DNA from: JACPDH01 sp051305935
Lineage (GTDB): Bacteria; Acidobacteriota; Thermoanaerobaculia; Gp7-AA8
Length of the DNA: 30,954 nt
Reading direction: 5' to 3'
Assembly: GCA_051305935.1 (NCBI GenBank)
Contig: JBPPMG010000540.1
Location: forward strand, 1-30,954
The notes under the pieces are model-generated. The model saw only the letters and a program-made list of their open reading frames with translations. It ran no database searches and had not been told where the DNA came from. Position numbers and translations under genes: made by a program. This document shows, piece after piece, positions 25,419 to 30,954 of the stretch (the stretch's first letter is position 1; every line of letters starts with the position of its first letter).

Positions 25419-26729
25419 ATGTGGCTCGTACCTGCGCTCCACGGTTTTTCGAGGTTTCTGGTACGCACCTACTACCGATTCGAGGTGCAGGGCTCGACCA
25501 TTCCCTCGTCCGGACCGGTGGTCGTCGTCGCGAATCACCCGAATGGTGTAGTCGACCCGGGCTGTGTCATCGTCGCCGCGGGACGGCCGATCCGCTTCCT
25601 CGCGAAGGCTCCCCTCTTCGACGATTTAATTCTCGGCCCGATCGTCAGAGGATCGGGAGCGATTCCGGTGCGGCGCCGCCAGGACGAGTCGGGTGCCGAG
25701 ATCGACAACAGCGGGATGTTTGCGGCCGCGCGCGAGGCGCTCGCCTCCGGCAGCGCCGTCGGCATCTTCCCCGAAGGGATCAGCCACGACGAGCCGTCGA
25801 TGACGCCGCTCAAGACCGGAGCGGCGCGCATCGTCCTCGGCAGCGCGGCCGAGGGGACGCGCGGGATTCGGATCCTTCCGGTCGGCCTCAACTACAGGGC
25901 GAAGCAGACTTTTCGCTCGCGCGCCCTCGCGCTCGTCGGAGATGACGTGGAGTGGTCCGATCTCGAAGGACGGCCCGAATGCGGCGAGGGCGCGGTGCGG
26001 GAGCTCACGGCACGAATCCAGCGCGCGATTCGCGACGTGACGGTGAACCTCGAGCGATGGGAGGACGCGGCGCTCATCGAACACGCGGAAGCGATCTGGT
26101 CGGCGGAATTCGGACGTCTTGACGCGGATGAGCGGCAGGAGGGACGCATTGCGGCGGGCAGCATCCTCGCGCGGCTGCGGCAGAACGATCCTGAGTCGGT
26201 CGAGGCGCTCACGGAGTCGATTCTCTCGTACGCGCAGACGCTCGATTTACTGCAGCTCCGCCCGCGGCAGCTCGACACGACGCCGTCGATCCTCGGCGCG
26301 CTCCGATGGGCCGCGCGCCGCCTGTCGATCCTCGTCGCCGGCGTTCCGGTGATCGGCGCGGGAGTCGCCGTCTTTGCACTTCCTTATCTGCTCGTCGCGT
26401 TCCTCGACCGGCGCAGTGACAATCCGCGCGACATTCGATCGACATACAAACTGTTCGGCGGCGGTCTGCTCTACGTCGTCTGGATCGCGCTGCTCGCCGT
26501 CCTCGTCGGATGGCGCTACGGCCTCGTCGCCGCGTCGATCACGGCAGCAACGCTGCCGCTTCTCGGCATGGCGACGCAGTGGCTGCGCGAGCGCTGGGGA
26601 TACGCGCAGCGCGACGTGAGCCGCTTCTTTGCGCTGCGCCAGGCGTCGCTGCGAGAGAGACTGCTCGCGCGCCGTAAGGCGCTCGCAATGGAAATCGACG
26701 CGCTCGTGGAAAAGGCGTCGCGCCCGTAG
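25419..26729 (+). CDS. PlsC-type acyltransferase, membrane-bound
   Basis: This 436-residue glycerolipid acyltransferase has the catalytic block NHPNGVVDP (H40, D46; HX5D spacing) and the glycerol-phosphate-binding FPEG at 117-120, followed by MTPLKTGAARI. The HX5D spacing and the long C-terminal part recall the Gpt2/Sct1-like glycerol-3-phosphate acyltransferases, not the shorter bacterial PlsC. Two hydrophobic regions (about 308-336 and 348-392) should anchor the C-terminal part, and a basic helical tail follows. It probably acts in phospholipid synthesis at the inner membrane. The acyl donor and acceptor are unknown. Confidence 0.85.
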   Translation: MWLVPALHGFSRFLVRTYYRFEVQGSTIPSSGPVVVVANHPNGVVDPGCVIVAAGRPIRFLAKAPLFDDLILGPIVRGSGAIPVRRRQDESGAEIDNSGMFAAAREALASGSAVGIFPEGISHDEPSMTPLKTGAARIVLGSAAEGTRGIRILPVGLNYRAKQTFRSRALALVGDDVEWSDLEGRPECGEGAVRELTARIQRAIRDVTVNLERWEDAALIEHAEAIWSAEFGRLDADERQEGRIAAGSILARLRQNDPESVEALTESILSYAQTLDLLQLRPRQLDTTPSILGALRWAARRLSILVAGVPVIGAGVAVFALPYLLVAFLDRRSDNPRDIRSTYKLFGGGLLYVVWIALLAVLVGWRYGLVAASITAATLPLLGMATQWLRERWGYAQRDVSRFFALRQASLRERLLARRKALAMEIDALVEKASRP

Positions 26730-26750
26730 CGGCACATTCCGATGTGCCGC
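26729..26750. terminator. Hairpin between convergent genes
   Basis: GCGGCACAT-TCCG-ATGTGCCGC gives nine perfect pairs with a four-base loop. It begins at the last base of the acyltransferase stop and ends 18 bases before the stop of the convergent permease gene. This position suggests a shared terminator. T-runs are absent. Confidence 0.5.
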
Positions 26751-26767
26751 GGTTCCCTCCGGTGCCG

Positions 26768-28693
26768 CTATCGCGAGCCTAACAGCTCTCGCGTGGCCCC
26801 CGTTGCGGCGTCGAGCATCACCAGGCTCCCGTCGCACGCGGAGAACAGGCGCGTGCTCGCAGCTCCCGGCTCGGGCGACACTCCCCAGCTGATCGCCTTC
26901 GGCCATCCTTCGAACGCGAGTTCCCTCATCGATCCCGAGGCCATATCGAGGGCGACTACATGGGGTCTGCGTTCGCACGGCTGCAAGAAATTTTCGCTCT
27001 CCGACCAGACGAGGAGAAGCTCTCCTTTGCGCTGCTCGCCGGCGAGCATGATCCGTCTGGCGCCGGGAAGCGGAACGCGCAATCGCTCCGTTCCGTCGAG
27101 GGCGTAAACCACGACCTCGGACTCTCCAACGACGTCCGTCTCCGTGCGGCGGCGCCGGCCGTCGTCGGGCACGAGGGCAAGTGCGAATCCACCATCTGCG
27201 AGCCAGTGGAATCGCCGCCCCATCGCCGAGACCGGAGTTGAGATCTCTGCCAACAGCGCTCCCTCCGAGACGTCGTGAACCGCGAGCACGCCATCTTTCC
27301 CCGCCTTGCTCGAGCTGATCGCTACGTGTTCCGCGGCGCGATCCATCCGGGGGCGCCCACCGCTGAAGACATGCTCCGAAATGCGTTTGCGACTCGCGAT
27401 GTCGAACGTCGAGACTACCGCCCCGTTTTCGGTGTTCGTTAGGACTCGCACTGTGTCGGCGTCGAGGAGGCGAACCTGGGACCAACGATGCTCTGGATCC
27501 AGTGGGAACACGGCGAGCAGCTTCTCCTCGGGAAGCGAGTAGACCGATAGTCGCTTCGATTCGACGATCGCAAGTCGAGAGCCGTCCGCCGAGAGGGTCG
27601 GCGAACTCCAGATCATCACGGGCAGCACGATTCCGAGCTCGCGTGCTGTCGGCTTCGGAGCCGTAAGGTCGACGATCTGCATCGTCGTGTCGATCCACCG
27701 CGGCGGGCGCCAGTTCCACGACCGCTTCGCGATCACTGCCACGCGCCGGTCCGCCGACACCGCCACGGTTTGCGAGTCATCGACGCGCATCCATGCCCCG
27801 GTCTTCGTCGACATCAGGAACTCGTGCGGAATGCCGCCCCTACCCTTCTTCTCGCCCGACCCGATGCCGATCCACTCGCCGTTGCCGTCGATCTCGTGCG
27901 CCCAGCCTTTCGAGAGGTCGATTTCGTGGGGGCTCACGGCGAATACCCACGTCCTCCACGCGGCGAACGAGAGCAACGCCACGGCAACGAGCGACCAGAG
28001 CGTGAAGGCCGACCATCGATGCACCGCGACCGGCGCGATCCGTCCTTTCGCGAGGCCTGCCCAACCCGCGATAGCCAGGCAGGCAGTGAGCAACGCGAAA
28101 AGCGCTCCGAGCGACTGCGGCCTGCCGAACCAGAACGGGAGGAACGGGAGCGAAAGCGTCCACAACATGCCAGACGCGATGCAAAGCGCGACGACATCGA
28201 GAGCGAGCCACGCCGAGCGTGACCGCAACGCGACACTCGTGTAGTGCGCCGCCAGCGGCAGGAGAATCGCAAAGATGGCCGCGGTCGGCAATTCCTGGTT
28301 TCCTCGTCCGCTCCAGAGATGCCGCATTCCGCCGCCAATCAGGGTTCCAGGGAGCAGGACGAGGAAGGTCGCGAGGACGAGCGTCAGAAACATCCCGAGG
28401 ACCCGCCCCGCCCAGATCTCCCAGGCGTCAAGCTGCCGTGTGAAGAAGAACGCGATCCGTCCGGACGAGAGATCGCGACCGATGGTCGTCGCGCCGAGGA
28501 CCACGCCGCCACCGACCACGAGAAGGAATGCGAATACGAAGGCGGAGGTGTCCACCACTTCGCCATACGCATATCTGCCCGGGAGCGGCATCAGCGGAAC
28601 GAGCAACGTGATCACCGCGACGAGCGCGGCGCCGAGAAACAGGAGTTTCCGCTCCACGATCTCGCGAAGCGCCAGAGCGAATACGCGTGTCAT
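26768..28693 (-). CDS. ABC-2-like permease fused to a C-terminal beta-propeller-like domain
   Basis: This 641-residue protein has an N-terminal membrane part (about 1-250) with around seven hydrophobic segments. It contains GRDLSSGRIAFFFTRQLDAWEIWAGR-like features of ABC-2 permeases that bring in the coupling helix. The rest (about 255-641) has repeated WD40/PD40-like units, such as SPTLSADGSRLAIVESKRLS and HVAISSSKAGKDGVLAVHDV. If there are seven helices, the propeller faces outside the cytoplasm. The gene overlaps the ATPase gene by four bases (ATGA), so the two proteins should form one transporter. The substrate is unknown. A permease with a large propeller is unusual (see findings). Confidence 0.8.
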   Translation of the reverse strand: MTRVFALALREIVERKLLFLGAALVAVITLLVPLMPLPGRYAYGEVVDTSAFVFAFLLVVGGGVVLGATTIGRDLSSGRIAFFFTRQLDAWEIWAGRVLGMFLTLVLATFLVLLPGTLIGGGMRHLWSGRGNQELPTAAIFAILLPLAAHYTSVALRSRSAWLALDVVALCIASGMLWTLSLPFLPFWFGRPQSLGALFALLTACLAIAGWAGLAKGRIAPVAVHRWSAFTLWSLVAVALLSFAAWRTWVFAVSPHEIDLSKGWAHEIDGNGEWIGIGSGEKKGRGGIPHEFLMSTKTGAWMRVDDSQTVAVSADRRVAVIAKRSWNWRPPRWIDTTMQIVDLTAPKPTARELGIVLPVMIWSSPTLSADGSRLAIVESKRLSVYSLPEEKLLAVFPLDPEHRWSQVRLLDADTVRVLTNTENGAVVSTFDIASRKRISEHVFSGGRPRMDRAAEHVAISSSKAGKDGVLAVHDVSEGALLAEISTPVSAMGRRFHWLADGGFALALVPDDGRRRRTETDVVGESEVVVYALDGTERLRVPLPGARRIMLAGEQRKGELLLVWSESENFLQPCERRPHVVALDMASGSMRELAFEGWPKAISWGVSPEPGAASTRLFSACDGSLVMLDAATGATRELLGSR

Positions 28694-29592
28694 CGCGACA
28701 CCTCCCGGTCACCAGCAACTGCAAGAAAGATCTCTTCGAGGGACATCGGCGACACGTCGACACCCGCCGGCGCAAGCGCCGCAAAGCGCGCCTCGTCGAA
28801 CTCGCCGACAACGGCCTCGAGCCCTGCACCCCAGCGCTTCGTTCCAATCGCGCGGAGCGGCGCGAGCGCTTCCTCGACTCCAGGGTCCGCCTGCGCGAAT
28901 CGGAGACGGCGGAAGCGCGACTTGAGAGCGTCGATCTCCTCGTCGAGGGCCATCCGCCCGTCGAGCAGGATCCCGACGCGGCTCGCGACCCCCTCGACCT
29001 GCGCGAGATCGTGCGTGGTCAGCAGCACCGTCGTCCCTCGGTCCGCGAGCTCGCTGACGAGCTCCTCGAAGAGGCTCGTTTTCGCGACGACATCGAGACC
29101 GAGTGTCGGGTCGTCGAGAACGAGCAGTTCGGGCGAGGTCGCCAGCGCGATCGCGAGCGACACCTGCTTGCGTTGTCCCTTCGAGAGCTTCCCGAACGGA
29201 GTCTTCAGTGGCACGCCGAAGCGCGAGAGACGCTCGCGCGCCTGCGCGTCGTCCCAGCGTGAGGAGATCCGGCGGCAGAAGCGGAGGATTTCCTCGCTCG
29301 TCATGTCCTGCGGCGCGTCCGGCTCCTCGGGGACGACGGCAACACGCGACATGAGCGACGCGCGCCGCGACCAGGAGTCTTCGCCGAGCAGAGACGCGCG
29401 GCCGTGGCTCGCTCGCTGCAGGCCGAGGAGCACCCGTACGAGTGACGACTTCCCGGCCCCGTTGCGGCCGAGAAGAGCGAACACCGCGCCGCGCTCGATC
29501 GTGAGCGTGACACGGTCGAGCGCGAGCTTGCGTCCGTAGCGGACCGATACATCGTCGAGATGCACGACGGGGTTCGGGGGTGCGTCACTCAT
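28690..29592 (-). CDS. ABC transporter ATP-binding protein
   Basis: This 300-residue ATPase has Walker A GRNGAGKSS (42-50), signature LSKGQRKQ (136-143), Walker B LLVLDD (156-161) and the switch histidine in TTHDL. Two positions differ from the common form: Asp161 stands where the catalytic Glu usually is, and the Q-loop reads VVPEEPD. Similar changes occur in YtrB-type ABC ATPases. The C-terminal part (about 225-300) is a family-specific extension. It lies between, and overlaps by four bases, the GntR regulator and permease genes. Confidence 0.92.
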   Translation of the reverse strand: MSDAPPNPVVHLDDVSVRYGRKLALDRVTLTIERGAVFALLGRNGAGKSSLVRVLLGLQRASHGRASLLGEDSWSRRASLMSRVAVVPEEPDAPQDMTSEEILRFCRRISSRWDDAQARERLSRFGVPLKTPFGKLSKGQRKQVSLAIALATSPELLVLDDPTLGLDVVAKTSLFEELVSELADRGTTVLLTTHDLAQVEGVASRVGILLDGRMALDEEIDALKSRFRRLRFAQADPGVEEALAPLRAIGTKRWGAGLEAVVGEFDEARFAALAPAGVDVSPMSLEEIFLAVAGDREVSR

Positions 29593-29987
29593 CGCTTGCT
29601 CCTCTCGTCGCGGCCGCCGATGCGAGACCAGGCCGTGTCGACCTCGTCCGTCGCTTCCTCGAGGCTCGCGCCGATGGTCATCGCCGTACCCGCATACTTT
29701 TCGGCCGCGGCGCGAATCGCCTCGCGCCGCTCGCTCTTCCGGGAAGTGGGCATCGTGTCGGCCACGAACGTCCCCTCCCCGCGCTTCACCGTCAGCACTC
29801 CCGCGTCGGTCAGCTTCTGGTAGGCCTTGGCCACCGTTGCCGGATTGACGCGGAGCTCGCGTGCGAGGTCGCGCACCGAGGGGATCGCACCTCCCGGCGG
29901 AAGGGAGCCGACTGCAATGAGGCGCCGGATCTCGTCGTCGATCTGGCGGAAGATCGGAACTGCGTCGGTAGGATCGATTTTCAGCAT
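29589..29987 (-). CDS. GntR family transcriptional regulator (YtrA subfamily)
   Basis: This 132-residue protein has an N-terminal winged helix-turn-helix (about 8-75; PIFRQIDDEIRRLI, then IPSVRDLARELRVNPATVAK and KRGEGTFVAD) and a short helical C terminus for dimerisation. YtrA-type regulators control neighbouring ABC transporter operons. The ATPase and permease genes follow with four-base overlaps. The start codon lies five bases from a perfect inverted repeat that overlaps the predicted promoter, so autorepression is likely. No Shine-Dalgarno is visible. Confidence 0.93.
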   Translation of the reverse strand: MLKIDPTDAVPIFRQIDDEIRRLIAVGSLPPGGAIPSVRDLARELRVNPATVAKAYQKLTDAGVLTVKRGEGTFVADTMPTSRKSERREAIRAAAEKYAGTAMTIGASLEEATDEVDTAWSRIGGRDERSKR

Positions 29988-29991
29988 GATT

Positions 29992-30013
29992 GTGTATTAC
30001 TGTACTAATACAC
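29992..30013. promoter_or_regulatory. Predicted GntR/YtrA operator
   Basis: GTGTATTA-CTGTAC-TAATACAC is a perfect inverted repeat with eight-base arms, AT-rich in a GC-rich genome. It lies just upstream of the regulator gene and covers its predicted -10 region and start point. Its form fits operators of the YtrA subfamily, which have GTGTA/TACAC ends. Confidence 0.75.
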
Positions 30014-30038
30014 TAGGTCGCCACGCCGTCTGTGTCAA
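30010..30038 (-). promoter_or_regulatory. Predicted sigma-70-type promoter of the GntR-ABC operon
   Basis: On the minus strand, TTGACA (30033-30038) is a perfect -35 element. TAGTGT (30010-30015), 17 bases on, is a weak -10 that shares bases with the operator. The predicted start point would give a leader of about 16 bases. Confidence 0.5.
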
Positions 30039-30042
30039 GGGC

Positions 30043-30089
30043 CATGTGGAGTGCGAAAGTAAAGCTCTCGCGGCGGTCCGCGAAGCGGA
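30043..30089 (-). repeat. REP-like element A, copy 4 (inverted)
   Basis: This is a reverse-orientation copy beginning CATGTGGAGTGCGAAAG, diverged in its second half. It pairs with copy 5 across a 20-base spacer. Confidence 0.75.
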
Positions 30090-30109
30090 GCGCTGGGCGA
30101 ACAGGCATT

Positions 30110-30156
30110 GCGGCGCTTTGCGCCGCCGCGAAAGCTGCGCTTTCGCACTCCACATG
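30110..30156 (+). repeat. REP-like element A, copy 5
   Basis: This 47-base copy has GCGGCGC-TTT-GCGCCGC, then GCGAAAGC-TGC-GCTTTCGC and ACTCCACATG, nearly identical to the copies between hypE and hypA. With copy 4 it fills the gap between the divergent GntR operon and MFS gene. Confidence 0.85.
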
Positions 30157-30191
30157 ACCGCCGGCCGCCTCGATGAGCTAATCTCTCAGCC

Positions 30192-30954
30192 ATGTTCGAG
30201 CGTCGGCGCGAGATCGTTGCGTGGGGGTTCTACGATTTCGCGAACTCCGCGTTCACGACGCTCGTCGTAACGTTCATCTTCAGCAGCTACTTCACCTCGG
30301 TAGTCGCAAGCGACCCGACGCACGGCGCGGTGCTCTGGTCGCGCGCGGTCAACGTTTCCGCGATTCTCGTCGCACTGCTCATGCCGCTGCTCGGCGCGAT
30401 CGCCGACTACTCCGGGCGCAAGAAGCTCTTCCTCGCCTGCTGCACCATCCTCTGCGCGACCTTCACGACGCTGCTGTTCTTCGTGAAGCCCGGGATGGAA
30501 ACGAGCGCTCTCATCTTCTTCGTCGTCGCCAACATCGGATACGAGGCCAGCTACGTCTTCTACAACGCGTTCCTCCCGGAGATCTCGACGCCCGACACGG
30601 TCGGTCGCGTGTCGGGATTCGGTCAGGGGCTTGGCTACGTCGGCGGGCTCCTCTGCCTCCTCGTCGCTCTCGGGATGATCCGCGGATGGGTTCCCTCGGA
30701 AGCCCACTTCGCGGTTCGCGCGACGAATCTGCTCGTCGCCGTCTGGTTCGTCGTCTTCGCGATTCCGATCTTCCTCTTCGTCGGGGAGCGCCGCCCCGAG
30801 GGCCGGCACTCGCTTCTCGAGGCGACGCGCGCTGCGTTCGGACGGCTCGCGGCGACTGCGAAACAGTTTCGCCGATTCCGCGAGGCGGCGAAGCTCCTCG
30901 TCGCTCTCGGGATGATCCGCGGATGGGTTCCCTCGGAAGCCCACTTCGCGGTTC
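30192..30954 (+). CDS. MFS transporter, UMF1/Atg22-like, 3'-truncated
   Basis: The start is ATG at 30192 and the frame stays open to the window end (254 residues). WGFYDFANSAFTTLVVTF near the N terminus is the hallmark of the UMF1 (Atg22-like) family, whose fungal member effluxes amino acids from the vacuole. GAIADYSGRKKLF is the inter-helix motif of the major facilitator superfamily. About seven transmembrane segments are visible. The bacterial substrate is unknown. The last 61 bases repeat an internal segment exactly and in frame, so the final 20 residues are probably an assembly artefact. Confidence 0.85.
   Translation, partial: MFERRREIVAWGFYDFANSAFTTLVVTFIFSSYFTSVVASDPTHGAVLWSRAVNVSAILVALLMPLLGAIADYSGRKKLFLACCTILCATFTTLLFFVKPGMETSALIFFVVANIGYEASYVFYNAFLPEISTPDTVGRVSGFGQGLGYVGGLLCLLVALGMIRGWVPSEAHFAVRATNLLVAVWFVVFAIPIFLFVGERRPEGRHSLLEATRAAFGRLAATAKQFRRFREAAKLLVALGMIRGWVPSEAHFAV
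30657..30717. repeat. 61-base direct repeat, internal copy
   Basis: This is identical over 61 bases to 30894-30954, with the flanking base differing. It encodes a normal-looking membrane segment of the MFS protein. Confidence 0.9.
30894..30954. repeat. 61-base direct repeat, terminal copy
   Basis: This is an exact copy of 30657-30717 that ends at the last base of the window. It lies 237 bases (79 codons) downstream in the same frame. The position at the very end suggests a contig-end assembly artefact. Confidence 0.9.

Noticed and set aside
26247..27719. 490-codon minus-strand frame across the acyltransferase and permease ends
   Set aside because: It crosses two well-supported convergent genes and has an arginine-rich shadow composition.
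28244..29539. 431-codon plus-strand frame antisense to the ABC genes
   Set aside because: The opposite strand has Walker A, signature and Walker B motifs. This product is R/S-rich with no domain.

Overview
The window is about 31 kb of GC-rich bacterial DNA, densely coding, with neighbouring genes often overlapping by 1 to 8 bases. Tat-exported hydrogenase subunits, a periplasmic-type cytochrome c and a Sec-exported Tricorn-like protease point to a diderm bacterium. The gene set and several families of short interspersed hairpin repeats would fit Acidobacteriota or a similar environmental lineage. That placement is inference, because no rRNA or other phylogenetic marker gene is present. Both ends cut through genes, and the last 61 bases duplicate an internal segment, so this looks like a whole metagenomic contig.

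Layout. Bases 3-3089 hold most of an error-prone DNA polymerase (dnaE2/imuC) carrying an in-frame palindromic repeat. Bases 3181-3799 hold a small ORF overlapping a nucleotidyltransferase. Bases 4081-17317 hold a co-directional [NiFe]-hydrogenase locus: small subunit, four-cluster ferredoxin, NrfD-type membrane subunit, large subunit and maturation protease (hybO-A-B-C-D order), then a monohaem cytochrome c, the complete set hypF-C-D-E-A-B, and a nickel-permease-like gene. Structure, cofactor synthesis, nickel insertion and nickel supply are therefore in one place. The enzyme is predicted to be a membrane-bound, quinone-linked, periplasm-facing group 1c-like H2 uptake hydrogenase. A CRP-like box and two adjacent small palindromes lie upstream.

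Bases 17505-20855 (minus strand) hold the exported Tricorn-like S41 protease, divergent from a pirin at 21048. A MshEN (GspE N-terminal) protein and a membrane Ser/Thr kinase follow, then a GNAT acetyltransferase (minus), a protein with a possible SUKH-like fold, and a PlsC-type acyltransferase. Bases 26768-29987 (minus) form an operon with 4-base overlaps: YtrA-type GntR regulator, ABC ATPase, and an ABC-2-like permease fused to a large probable beta-propeller. A perfect inverted repeat overlaps its predicted promoter. The window ends in a truncated UMF1/Atg22-type MFS transporter.

The gaps between genes are filled with repeats rather than RNA genes. They include a REP-like family with an ACTCCACATG tail, a GCGCAGACA hairpin family, a heptanucleotide TCGCCTY tandem family, and the palindrome inside dnaE2. 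I found no tRNA, rRNA, CRISPR array or transposase.
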